Shown one piece after another: positions 37,111 to 46,662 of a stretch of 64,000 bases of DNA. Each line of letters begins with the position of its first letter. Within the stretch, counting starts at the first letter, position 1. A program made the translations under genes and the position numbers. Origin of the DNA: Pseudomonas sp. MWU15-20650 (GTDB taxonomy: Bacteria > Pseudomonadota > Gammaproteobacteria > Pseudomonadales > Pseudomonadaceae); contig NZ_JALJFG010000002.1 of assembly GCF_023242475.1 (NCBI RefSeq), positions 124,001-188,000 on the forward strand, read 5' to 3'. The notes below the pieces were generated by a model that was given only the letters and a program-made list of their open reading frames with translations, did no database searches and was not told the origin of the DNA.

Positions 37111-38292
37111 ATGACCCGAATCGGAACTCCATTGTCGCCAACCGCGACCCGCGTTTTGCTGTGTGGCTGCGGTGAGCTGGGCAAGGAAGTGGTGATCGAG
37201 CTGCAACGCCTGGGCGTTGAAGTGATTGCCGTGGATCGCTACGCCAACGCGCCGGCCATGCAGGTCGCCCACCGTAGCCACGTGATCAACATGCTCGATG
37301 GCGCCGCCCTGCGTGCTGTGATCGAAGCGGAAAAGCCGCACTTCATCGTGCCGGAAATCGAAGCCATCGCCACGGCCACCCTGGTGGAGCTGGAAGCCGA
37401 AGGCTTCACCGTGATCCCGACCGCGCGCGCCGCGTCGCTGACCATGAACCGTGAAGGCATTCGTCGCCTGGCCGCCGAAGAGCTGGACCTGCCGACCTCG
37501 CCGTACCACTTCGCCGACACGTTCGAAGACTACAGCAAGGCCGTCCAAGACCTGGGCTTCCCCTGCGTGGTCAAGCCGGTGATGAGTTCGTCGGGCAAAG
37601 GCCAGAGCCTGCTGCGCAGCGCTGACGACGTGCAGAGCGCCTGGGACTACGCCCAAGAAGGCGGGCGTGCCGGTAAAGGCCGCGTGATCATCGAAGGGTT
37701 TATCGATTTCGACTACGAAATCACCTTGCTGACCGTACGTCACATCGGCGGTACCACCTTCTGTGCGCCGGTAGGTCATCGTCAGGAGAAGGGTGACTAT
37801 CAAGAGTCCTGGCAGCCGCAAGCCATGAGCCCGATTGCCCTGGCTGAATCCGAGCGTGTGGCCAAGGCGGTGACTGAAGCCTTGGGGGGGCGTGGCCTGT
37901 TTGGCGTGGAATTGTTTATCAAGGGCGATCAGGTGTGGTTCAGCGAAGTCTCGCCGCGCCCGCATGACACCGGTTTGGTGACCCTGATTTCCCAGGACCT
38001 GTCGCAGTTTGCGTTGCACGCTCGCGCCATTCTGGGCCTGCCGATTCCATTGATTCGCCAGTTCGGGCCTTCGGCGTCGGCGGTGATTCTGGTGGAAGGG
38101 CAGTCGGACCAGACGGCGTTCGCGAACCTGGGCGCGGCCTTGAGCGAGCCGGACACGGCGTTGCGCCTGTTTGGCAAGCCGCAAGTGAATGGTCAGCGCC
38201 GCATGGGCGTGGCGTTGGCACGGGATGAGTCGATTGAGGCTGCCCGGGCCAAGGCGACGCGTGCTTCCAAGGCTGTTGTTGTAGAGCTCTAA
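37111..38292 (+). CDS. purT: Formate-dependent phosphoribosylglycinamide formyltransferase
   Basis: 393 residues. It makes formyl-GAR from GAR, formate and ATP, the folate-independent alternative to PurN at step three of purine synthesis. It is an ATP-grasp enzyme: [21 protein letters not shown] (10-30, trimmed here), the ATP-binding [16 protein letters not shown] near 150, [16 protein letters not shown] near 200 and the metal site [17 protein letters not shown] near 275. GAGGA precedes the ATG. Stands alone. Confidence 0.97.
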   Translation: MTRIGTPLSPTATRVLLCGCGELGKEVVIELQRLGVEVIAVDRYANAPAMQVAHRSHVINMLDGAALRAVIEAEKPHFIVPEIEAIATATLVELEAEGFTVIPTARAASLTMNREGIRRLAAEELDLPTSPYHFADTFEDYSKAVQDLGFPCVVKPVMSSSGKGQSLLRSADDVQSAWDYAQEGGRAGKGRVIIEGFIDFDYEITLLTVRHIGGTTFCAPVGHRQEKGDYQESWQPQAMSPIALAESERVAKAVTEALGGRGLFGVELFIKGDQVWFSEVSPRPHDTGLVTLISQDLSQFALHARAILGLPIPLIRQFGPSASAVILVEGQSDQTAFANLGAALSEPDTALRLFGKPQVNGQRRMGVALARDESIEAARAKATRASKAVVVEL

Positions 38293-38296
38293 AAGC

Positions 38297-38450
38297 ATCG
38301 GGGGCAAGCCCGCTCGCCACAGGTTACCGGTTGCTCGTTCTAGCGCTTAACTGACTGGCATTGGGGCAAGCCCCTCTCACACTTGATTGGGTTCACAGCG
38401 TTGGATGTGTGAATGCATTCAAATGTGGAAGGGGGCTTGCCCCCGATAGC
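38297..38450. repeat. REP singlet plus REP pair downstream of purT
   Basis: A single core (CGGGGGCAAGCCCGCTCGCC) follows purT directly. An inverted pair follows (GGGGCAAGCCCCTCTCACA near 38363 and GTGGAAGGGGGCTTGCCCCC near 38425), each arm with small mismatches. It sits at the convergent end of purT and the MHS transporter. Confidence 0.75.
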
Positions 38451-38456
38451 GATCTA

Positions 38457-39767
38457 TCAGTTCACGCGATTCAAATCATTATCCCGCGTCTCTTTCAGGC
38501 ACAGCACCGCGACCAAGCTCAACAACGCTGCTGCCGACACATACCCACCGACATAACTCAGCCCCCCTATCGCCACCAGCTTGGTCGCGAAGAACGGTGC
38601 GGCCGAAGCCCCCACAATCCCACCCAGGTTATAGGCCGCCGAAGCACCGGTGTAACGCACGCGGGTCGGAAACAGTTCCGGTAGCATGGCGCCCATCGGC
38701 GCGAAGGTCACGCCCATCAGGAACAGCTCCAGCGCCAGGAACAACGCCACCGCCCACGTCGAACCGTGGGTCAGCAAAGGCTCCATGGTGAAGCCCGACA
38801 GAATGGCCAGGATCGCGCCGACGATCAGCACCGGCTTGCGCCCGTATCGGTCACTGGCCAGCGCCGCCAGAGGTGTTGCGAGCCCCATGAACAGCACCGC
38901 AAAGCACAGTAACCCCAAGAACATCTCGCGGCTGTAACCCAGGGTCGCCACGCCATAGCTCAGGGAGAAGGCCGTGGTGATATAGAACAACGCATAACAC
39001 ACCACCATCGACGCTGCGCCCAGCAGCACGGGCACCCAATGCTGGCTGAACAGCTCCACCAGCGGCACTTTTACCGGTGCCTCTTTGGCCACGGCATTGG
39101 CGAATACCGGGGTTTCATGCAGCTTCAGGCGCGCATACAGGCCCACCATCACCAGTGCGGCGCTGAGGATGAATGGAATGCGCCAGCCCCAACTGCGGAA
39201 CTGCTCGTCATTGAGGCTCATGGCCAGGATCAGGAACAAGCCGTTGGCCATCAGGAACCCGATCGACGGGCCCAGTTGCGGAAACATACCGAACCAGGCG
39301 CGCTTGCCCTTGGGGGCGTTCTCGGTCGCCAGCAGTGCGGCGCCGCCCCATTCACCGCCAAGGCCGAGGCCCTGGCCGAAACGCAGCACACACAACAGGA
39401 CAGGGGCCCAGGCGCCAATGCTGTCATAACCCGGCAGCAAGCCGATCAGCGTGGTACACACCCCCATCAGCAGCAGCGAGGCCACCAGGGTCGACTTGCG
39501 GCCAATACGGTCGCCGAAGTGGCCGAACAGCGCAGACCCCAGCGGGCGGGCAATAAAGGCGATACCGAAGGTCAGGAACGACGCCAGCATCTGCGCGGTG
39601 CCGGAGGTCTGTGGAAAGAACACCGGGCCGATCACCAGCGCGGCCGCTGTGGCATAGATATAGAAGTCGTAGAACTCGATGGCGGTGCCGACGATGCTTG
39701 CGGTGGCGACGCGGGCGGTCGAGTTGAGCGGGGCGGCGGTCGCAGCCTCGTTATAGGTGGTGCTCAT
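38457..39767 (-). CDS. MHS-family metabolite:H+ symporter (MFS)
   Basis: 436 residues from the ATG at 39767, with AGGGA upstream. Twelve membrane segments. The N-terminal ASIVGTAIEFYDFYIY and the loop signature FGHFGDRIGRKSTL mark the metabolite:H+ symporter branch of the major facilitator superfamily, as in ShiA, ProP and KgtP. A second copy of the loop motif (LASDRYGRKP) lies between helices 8 and 9. The substrate is probably a small carboxylate or betaine; it cannot be fixed from sequence. Confidence 0.88.
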   Translation of the reverse strand: MSTTYNEAATAAPLNSTARVATASIVGTAIEFYDFYIYATAAALVIGPVFFPQTSGTAQMLASFLTFGIAFIARPLGSALFGHFGDRIGRKSTLVASLLLMGVCTTLIGLLPGYDSIGAWAPVLLCVLRFGQGLGLGGEWGGAALLATENAPKGKRAWFGMFPQLGPSIGFLMANGLFLILAMSLNDEQFRSWGWRIPFILSAALVMVGLYARLKLHETPVFANAVAKEAPVKVPLVELFSQHWVPVLLGAASMVVCYALFYITTAFSLSYGVATLGYSREMFLGLLCFAVLFMGLATPLAALASDRYGRKPVLIVGAILAILSGFTMEPLLTHGSTWAVALFLALELFLMGVTFAPMGAMLPELFPTRVRYTGASAAYNLGGIVGASAAPFFATKLVAIGGLSYVGGYVSAAALLSLVAVLCLKETRDNDLNRVN

Positions 39768-40004
39768 TGAAGTATCCCTGAGGGTCATTGCGCGTTTGGA
39801 CGCGGATTATTATGGGTCGAACACCCCTGGATCAGGGTTGTGCGCGGGGTGGCTCGGGATGGGAGCAAGCACCGGTCAGACGCGGTAAAGCAGTGCCTGG
39901 ACTCGCTCAGTGCGGGTAGCACGCGGTCGGGCGAGGCTTGGGTAAGCCGAATGGATTATAGGAAGAGGGCTGGAAATACAACAAGTGGTTGGAGTAGCAC
40001 AAAT

Positions 40005-40102
40005 CAAATGTGGGAGGCAGGCTTGCCCCCGATGGCGATGAATCAGTTGCAGAGGTGCTGACTGGCACACTGCTATCGGGGGCAAGCCCCCTCCCACATT
40101 TG
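40005..40102. repeat. REP inverted repeat pair
   Basis: CAAATGTGGGAGGCAGGCTT... at the left and ...AAGCCCCCTCCCACATTTG at the right, with about 35 bases between. Near-perfect arms of about 31 bp. Confidence 0.85.
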
Positions 40103-40181
40103 TTTTGTGTAGTGGCGGCTAGGCGGCGTGGCGTGAGCGCTTGTTGACCTTGGCCCGTTCTTAAGGCCACGGCATATCAAC

Positions 40182-40273
40182 GTGTGGGAGGGGGCTTGCT
40201 CCCGATGACGGCGTGTCAGTCAAAAATGCTGTGACTGATGCACAGTAATCGGGAGCAAGACCCCTCCCACATT
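40182..40273. repeat. REP inverted repeat pair
   Basis: GTGTGGGAGGGGGCTTGCTC... and ...GAGCAAGACCCCTCCCACAT, with a 41-base centre. A sister of the pair 80 bp to the left, but with TTGCTCCCGAT instead of TTGCCCCCGAT cores. Confidence 0.85.
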
Positions 40274-40294
40274 GAATTGTGGTTTGTCAGGAAA

Positions 40295-41533
40295 TTATGC
40301 GGCGACCGGCACTCGGCTGGTATGCCAGATCAGCACCTTGCTCACACGGTTGTCCTCGGTCTCGAGGATTTCCAGGCGATAACGGCCGATTTTCAAGCAC
40401 ACCGCGCAATCTGGAATGGTCTCCAGCGCTTCGGTCACCAGGCCGTTGAGGGTCTTGGGGCCGTCGCTGGGCAGGTGCCAGCCCAGGCTTTTGTTCAATT
40501 CGCGGATCGAGGCGGCGCCGTCAATGATGTAGCGGCCGTCCGGCTGAGCTTCGATATGGGGGTTGTCCGCACTCTGCTCGCTTTCGAACTCACCGACGAT
40601 TTCTTCGAGAATGTCTTCCAGGGTGACGATACCCAGCACTTCGCCGTATTCGTCCACCACCATGCCCAGGCGCCGCTGCTGCTTGTGGAAGTTCAGCAGT
40701 TGCAGTTGCAGTGGCGTGCTTTCCGGGACGAAGTAAGGTTCATGGCAGGCCGCGAGCAGGGCCTCTTTGGTCAGGCTGGCGTCGGGCAGCAGGTGTTGGA
40801 CCTGCCGCGTATTGAGCACTGCCTCGACCTGGTTGATGTCGCTGTGGAAGACCGGCAGGCGCGTGCGCTGGGAGGTGCGCAGTTGCTCGATGATCTCTTC
40901 GACCGAGTCATCCAGGTTGATGCCGTCCACTTCGCTGCGGGGCACCAGGATGTCGTTGACGGTGATGTTATCCAGCGCGTGAATGCCAGGCATGCCGGGC
41001 GTGCGGGTTTCGTTGGCTTGCGGTTCCGGCTCGTCATCGTGGTCGGGCAGCGGTTCGTCGCTTTTTTTCACCATGCCGGGCTTGCGGGTAAAAGGGCGCA
41101 ATAGCAACAGGCTTACGCCATTGAGCAGCCAGGCCAAGGGGTAAAGGATTTTCAGCGGTACGCCCAGGAGCGTGTTGCCAAACCCCAGGATGGCCTGCGG
41201 ATAGCGGGTGGCGAGGGTACGGGGCAGGTAGTCGGCGAGAATCAGCAGGAGCGCGCAGGAGATCAGCCAGCCAAGCCACGGGCCGTTGAGCGCCCAGGCG
41301 TAGATCGCCAGCAGCGTACAGAGGATCACCACGGCGGCGCGACACAGGCTATTGCACAGGATCAGGCTGTTGCGCGGGAAGCTCAGGCGGGCGGCGGCCT
41401 TGTCGCCCTGGCGTGTGCCCGGGCGCAGGGCCAGCAAATGTTGTTGCGCGGCTTCGATGGCGGTAAACAGCGCCGCCCATAAAACCAGCAAGGCGATTAC
41501 CGCGAGCATCGGCCCAAGGGGCAAGTTATCCAT
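40295..41533 (-). CDS. CorC/HlyC-family (CNNM) transporter with CBS domains
   Basis: 412 residues. The N-terminal DUF21/CNNM membrane domain (about 1-165, four segments) is followed by a CBS pair (about 185-310, with NDILVPRSEVDGINLDD and LGMVVDEYGEVLGIVTLEDI) and a C-terminal CorC_HlyC domain (about 330-412). Relatives are linked to magnesium or cobalt efflux. It lies 13 bp after the ypjD-like gene on the same strand and is probably co-transcribed with it. Confidence 0.9.
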   Translation of the reverse strand: MDNLPLGPMLAVIALLVLWAALFTAIEAAQQHLLALRPGTRQGDKAAARLSFPRNSLILCNSLCRAAVVILCTLLAIYAWALNGPWLGWLISCALLLILADYLPRTLATRYPQAILGFGNTLLGVPLKILYPLAWLLNGVSLLLLRPFTRKPGMVKKSDEPLPDHDDEPEPQANETRTPGMPGIHALDNITVNDILVPRSEVDGINLDDSVEEIIEQLRTSQRTRLPVFHSDINQVEAVLNTRQVQHLLPDASLTKEALLAACHEPYFVPESTPLQLQLLNFHKQQRRLGMVVDEYGEVLGIVTLEDILEEIVGEFESEQSADNPHIEAQPDGRYIIDGAASIRELNKSLGWHLPSDGPKTLNGLVTEALETIPDCAVCLKIGRYRLEILETEDNRVSKVLIWHTSRVPVAA

Positions 41534-41545
41534 GATCGCTGCCCG

Positions 41546-42358
41546 TCAGATATGCAGGATGTATTCGCGAACCAGCTTGCTGCCGAAATAGGCCAGCATC
41601 AGCAGGCAGAAACCCGCCAGGGTCCAGCGGATCGCCTTGTGCCCACGCCAGCCAAGGCGGTTGCGGCCCCACAGCAGAACGCTGAACACCACCCAGGCCA
41701 GGCACGCCAGCAGGGTTTTGTGCACCAGGTGCTGGGCGAACAGGTTCTCGACGAACAGCCAGCCGGAGATCAGCGACAGCGACAGCAGGGTCCAGCCGGC
41801 CCACAGGAAGCCGAACAGCAGGCTTTCCATGGTTTGCAGCGGCGGGAAGTTCTTGATCAGCCCGGACGGGTGTTTGTTTTTGAGCTGATGGTCCTGCAGC
41901 AGCAGGAGCAGGGCCTGGAACACGGCGATGGTGAACATGCCATAGGCGAGGATCGACAGCAGGATGTGGGCGAGAATGCCCGGTTCTTCGTCGATCACCT
42001 GGACCGTGCCCGTGGGCGTGAACTGCGCCAGCAGCACCGTCAGCATTCCCAGCGGGAATAGCAGCACCAGCAGGTTCTCGACGGGAATCCGGTAGCAGGC
42101 CAGCAGGGTCAGCGCAATCACGGCGGCGGCGATCAGGCTGGCGGCGCTGAAAAAGTCCAGGCCCAGGCCGACCGGCGTCATCAAGTGGGTGAACAGGCTC
42201 GCGGCATGGGCCAGCAGAGCGAGGACGCCAAGGCCGACCAGCAGACGTTTGTCCGCTTTAGTGCCTTGGGCCAGGCGTGTGCCCTGATAGAGGGTCGCAG
42301 CGGCATACAAGATGGCGGCGGCGAGGCTGGGTAGCAAACTGGGTGACAAGGGGACCAT
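41546..42358 (-). CDS. ypjD: Cytochrome c assembly-type inner-membrane protein (YpjD)
   Basis: 270 residues from the ATG at 42358, with about eight membrane segments. It belongs to the CcsA/HemX-like group (conserved blocks PVGLGLDFFSAASLIA, ILLSILAYGMFTIAVFQALLL trimmed here as two parts, and HKTLLACLAWVVFSVLLWG). Relatives are next to ffh in many gammaproteobacteria and have been tied to cation homeostasis together with CorC-type proteins, matching its neighbour here. No WWD haem motif is evident. Divergent from ffh. Confidence 0.85.
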   Translation of the reverse strand: MVPLSPSLLPSLAAAILYAAATLYQGTRLAQGTKADKRLLVGLGVLALLAHAASLFTHLMTPVGLGLDFFSAASLIAAAVIALTLLACYRIPVENLLVLLFPLGMLTVLLAQFTPTGTVQVIDEEPGILAHILLSILAYGMFTIAVFQALLLLLQDHQLKNKHPSGLIKNFPPLQTMESLLFGFLWAGWTLLSLSLISGWLFVENLFAQHLVHKTLLACLAWVVFSVLLWGRNRLGWRGHKAIRWTLAGFCLLMLAYFGSKLVREYILHI

Positions 42359-42592
42359 AAATCCTGATAGACAAGCCCGAAAGGCGCTGAGTTTGGCACA
42401 CACCAACGCTGCACGAAAGACTCCCGGGCCAGACAGCGGGTGTGCATGGGCGCAGTCTTCGCTATAATCCGCGACCTGCCCACGCCGCAGGCTCGCCAAG
42501 CGCTGTTTTTAATAGCGATTTACCACAGCCTGGGCCGCCATAACCTCGGTCTACCAATGCATTTCGATGAATAGGGCCTGAAAGGATCGCGC

Positions 42593-43969
<1,377 letters not shown>

Positions 43970-43977
43970 AGTATTCG

Positions 43978-43998
43978 AGCGGGAGCCCAGCTCCTGCT
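43978..43998 (+). terminator. Possible terminator hairpin after ffh
   Basis: AGCGGGAGC/GCTCCTGCT stem (one G-U pair) with a 3-base loop, then GC-rich sequence instead of T-run. A second hairpin (CCCGCC/GGCGGG) is near 44030. End of ffh transcription here is plausible but not certain. Confidence 0.35.
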
Positions 43999-44120
43999 CC
44001 GACCCACAGGGATGTGGGATCTCCAGCAAACCCGCCGTTGGCGGGGGCTGACTCGCCGTTTTAACCGACGGCTCTATAGCAGATCTGAATGGCACGCTGA
44101 TAGGCGCCAGAAAAAGACAT

Positions 44121-44148
44121 TTGCAAAAGTCCGGATATTCCTTAGAAT
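44121..44148 (+). promoter_or_regulatory. Promoter of the rpsP operon
   Basis: TTGCAA (44121-44126) and TAGAAT (44143-44148) with a 16-bp spacer, about 70 bp before rpsP. Good sigma-70 type match. It gives a leader with a GGGCA/TGCCC hairpin at 44161-44174. Confidence 0.6.
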
Positions 44149-44220
44149 ATGCGGCCTTTCGGGCACCTATGCCCGCTGTGCATTTAGATTTGCAGCACCG
44201 ACTACAGGAACGATGTTCAC

Positions 44221-44472
44221 ATGCTAACAATCCGTCTTGCCCTTGGCGGCTCCAAAAAGCGCCCGTTTTACCACTTGACCGTAACCGACAGCCGCAACCC
44301 GCGTGACGGTTCGCACAAGGAACAGGTTGGTTTCTTCAACCCTGTTGCTCGTGGTCAAGAAGTTCGTCTGTCCGTGAACCAAGAGCGCGTAGCCTACTGG
44401 CTGAGCGTTGGCGCACAGCCATCCGAGCGCGTTGCAAAACTGTTGAAGGACTCGGCTAAGGCCGCAGCCTGA
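44221..44472 (+). CDS. rpsP: 30S ribosomal protein S16
   Basis: 83 residues, full length. The N-terminus [19 protein letters not shown] and the [10 protein letters not shown] block identify S16, an early assembly protein of the 30S body. AGGA lies upstream of the ATG. First gene of the conserved rpsP-rimM-trmD-rplS operon. The start MLTIRL replaces the more common MVTIRL. Confidence 0.98.
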   Translation: MLTIRLALGGSKKRPFYHLTVTDSRNPRDGSHKEQVGFFNPVARGQEVRLSVNQERVAYWLSVGAQPSERVAKLLKDSAKAAA

Positions 44473-44477
44473 GCAAT

Positions 44478-45014
44478 ATGAACGCGACGCCAGCTGTTGC
44501 TGATGATTTGATCGTTATCGGCAAGATTTATTCTGTTCATGGCGTTCGCGGCGAAGTGAAGGTGTATTCCTTTACTGATCCGACTGAAAACCTGTTGCAG
44601 TACAAAACCTGGACGCTCAAGCGCGAAGGGAGTGTGAAACAGGTCGAGCTGGTCAGCGGACGCGGGAGCGATAAGTTCCTGGTCGCAAAGCTCAAGGGTC
44701 TTGATGATCGTGAAGAAGCTCGTCTTCTGGCCGGTTATGAGATCTGCGTGCCGCGCAACCTGTTCCCTGAATTGACCGACGGCGAGTACTACTGGTACCA
44801 GCTGGAAGGTCTGAAGGTTATTGATCAACTCGGGCAATTGCTGGGGAAAATCGATCATCTTCTGGAAACCGGCGCCAATGATGTAATGGTGGTCAAGCCT
44901 TGCGCTGGCAGCCTGGATGACCGCGAACGCCTGTTGCCCTATACCGAGCAATGCGTGTTGGCCGTCGACCTGGCCGCGGGCGAGATGAAGGTGGAATGGG
45001 ACGCGGACTTCTAA
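44478..45014 (+). CDS. rimM: Ribosome maturation factor RimM
   Basis: 178 residues. It assists 30S head assembly by binding S19. The N-terminal beta-barrel ([20 protein letters not shown], then [15 protein letters not shown]) and the C-terminal PRC-barrel ([30 protein letters not shown]) are intact. It begins five bases after rpsP, without its own strong ribosome site. Confidence 0.97.
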   Translation: MNATPAVADDLIVIGKIYSVHGVRGEVKVYSFTDPTENLLQYKTWTLKREGSVKQVELVSGRGSDKFLVAKLKGLDDREEARLLAGYEICVPRNLFPELTDGEYYWYQLEGLKVIDQLGQLLGKIDHLLETGANDVMVVKPCAGSLDDRERLLPYTEQCVLAVDLAAGEMKVEWDADF

Positions 45015-45016
45015 GC

Positions 45017-45769
45017 GTGGCTAATTTGCGCATTGAAGTGATCAGTTTGTTTCCCGAGATGTTCTCCGCCATCAGCGAGTACGGCATCACCAGTCGGGCG
45101 GTGAAACAGGGGCTGTTGCAGCTTACCTGTTGGAACCCGCGAGACTACACGACGGATCGACATCACACTGTGGACGACCGCCCATTTGGCGGTGGCCCGG
45201 GCATGGTGATGAAGATCAAGCCCCTGGAAGACGCGTTGGTTCAGGCCAAGGCCGCCGCCGGGGAGAAGGCGAAGGTAATTTACCTGTCCCCTCAAGGCCG
45301 TCAGCTGAAACAGGCTGCGGTACGCGAACTGGCGAATGAGGAAGCACTGATCCTGATTGCCGGTCGCTATGAAGGCATTGACGAGCGGTTTATTGAAGCT
45401 CATGTCGATGAAGAGTGGTCGATTGGGGACTATGTCCTGTCTGGCGGCGAGCTGCCGGCGATGGTCCTGATAGATGCGGTTACACGACTGCTGCCCGGAG
45501 CTTTAGGGCATGCGGACTCCGCGGAGGAAGATTCCTTCACGGATGGTTTGCTGGATTGCCCGCACTACACCCGTCCGGAGGTGTATGTGGATCAGCGTGT
45601 TCCCGACGTATTGCTAAGTGGCAATCACGCACACATCCGGCGTTGGCGTTTACAGCAGTCCCTTGGTCGGACCTATGAACGACGCGCCGATCTTCTGGAA
45701 AGCCGCTCGCTTTCTGGAGAAGAGAAGAAGCTGCTCGAGGAATACATCCTCGCGCGGGACGATAGTTAA
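45017..45769 (+). CDS. trmD: tRNA (guanine37-N1)-methyltransferase
   Basis: 250 residues from a GTG two bases after the rimM stop. It adds m1G37 to tRNAs to prevent frameshifting, using SAM. The SPOUT trefoil-knot motifs are present: [27 protein letters not shown] and [14 protein letters not shown] (about residues 80-145), with the catalytic Asp in ADSAEEDSF near 168. Co-transcribed with rimM and rplS. Confidence 0.98.
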   Translation: MANLRIEVISLFPEMFSAISEYGITSRAVKQGLLQLTCWNPRDYTTDRHHTVDDRPFGGGPGMVMKIKPLEDALVQAKAAAGEKAKVIYLSPQGRQLKQAAVRELANEEALILIAGRYEGIDERFIEAHVDEEWSIGDYVLSGGELPAMVLIDAVTRLLPGALGHADSAEEDSFTDGLLDCPHYTRPEVYVDQRVPDVLLSGNHAHIRRWRLQQSLGRTYERRADLLESRSLSGEEKKLLEEYILARDDS

Positions 45770-45814
45770 CAACGTATCGATGGTAGGTCCATTGACTTAC
45801 CTTAGGAGCACAGC

Positions 45815-46165
45815 ATGACTAACAAAATCATCCTTGCACTCGAAGCAGAGCAGATGACCAAAGAGATCCCTACCTTTGCCCCGGGCGACACCATTGTCGT
45901 TCAGGTGAAAGTGAAGGAAGGCGACCGTTCGCGTCTGCAAGCGTTCGAAGGCGTGGTAATCGCCAAGCGTAACCGTGGTGTGAACAGTGCTTTCACTGTT
46001 CGTAAAATCTCCAACGGTGTTGGCGTAGAGCGTACTTTCCAGACCTACAGCCCGCAAATCGACAGCATGGCCGTTAAGCGTCGCGGTGACGTACGTAAAG
46101 CCAAGCTGTACTACCTGCGTGACCTGTCCGGTAAAGCAGCTCGCATCAAGGAAAAACTGGCTTAA
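45815..46165 (+). CDS. rplS: 50S ribosomal protein L19
   Basis: 116 residues. Motifs include [40 protein letters not shown] (the RNA-binding stretch) and [14 protein letters not shown]19 bridges the 30S and 50S subunits. TAGGAG lies before the ATG. Last gene of its operon, directly followed by a strong terminator. Confidence 0.98.
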
Positions 46166-46184
46166 GTCCAGCTTCCCGATGCAG

Positions 46185-46212
46185 AAAAAAGCAGCCTACG
46201 GGCTGCTTTTTT
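46185..46212 (+). terminator. Terminator of the rpsP-rplS operon
   Basis: Perfect AAAAAAGCAGCC/GGCTGCTTTTTT stem with a 4-base loop and a six-T run. Symmetric enough to act on both strands. Confidence 0.93.
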
Positions 46213-46247
46213 GTGCCTGAAATTTGTCTATTTGCCGGTATTTGCCC

Positions 46248-46661
46248 ATGACCACCCGCCACGATGAAATCCAGCGTCGTACCGACCTGTCCGTCACCCA
46301 CGTGACCAAGGCCGTGTTCCCGCCGACCACTAACCACCACAACACCTTGTTCGGCGGCACCGCGTTGGCGTGGATGGATGAGGTGTCGTTCATCACCGCA
46401 ACGCGTTTCTGCCGCTTGCCGTTGGTGACGGTGTCTACCGACCGTATCGACTTCAACCACGCGATCCCGGCCGGCTCCATCGTTGAGTTGATCGGCCGCG
46501 TGATCAAGGTTGGCAACACCAGCCTCAAAGTTGAAGTGCAAGTGTTTGTCGAGAGCATGAGTGCCGATGGTCGCGAAAAGGCGATCCAGGGCGTGTTCAG
46601 CTTTGTCGCGATCGATGCCGACAAACGCCCTGTCCCGGTGTTGCCTGGGTTTGCCGACTGA
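46248..46661 (+). CDS. Acyl-CoA thioesterase, hotdog fold (YciA-like)
   Basis: 137 residues from the ATG at 46248. The hotdog core NHHNTLFGGTALAWMDEVSF with its Asp matches YciA/BFIT-type acyl-CoA hydrolases, as does the ending block FVAIDADKRPVPVLPGF. These release free fatty acids from CoA; chain-length preference is not evident. It is convergent to the antiporter gene with only one base between the stop codons. Confidence 0.88.
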   Translation: MTTRHDEIQRRTDLSVTHVTKAVFPPTTNHHNTLFGGTALAWMDEVSFITATRFCRLPLVTVSTDRIDFNHAIPAGSIVELIGRVIKVGNTSLKVEVQVFVESMSADGREKAIQGVFSFVAIDADKRPVPVLPGFAD

Positions 46662-46662
46662 T

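Larger units (their letters stand above)
39768..40294. other. Intergenic region with two REP pairs
   Basis: About 530 bp without a supported gene. The left 230 bp hold the MHS promoter side and no recognised motif. The right side has two complete REP inverted pairs, listed separately. Short open frames here run through the REP palindromes and are not believed. Confidence 0.6.

Noticed and set aside
24491..40273. CRISPR array suggested by many recurring palindromes
   Set aside because: The repeats are isolated inverted pairs at intergenic sites, not regularly spaced direct repeats, and no cas gene is present.
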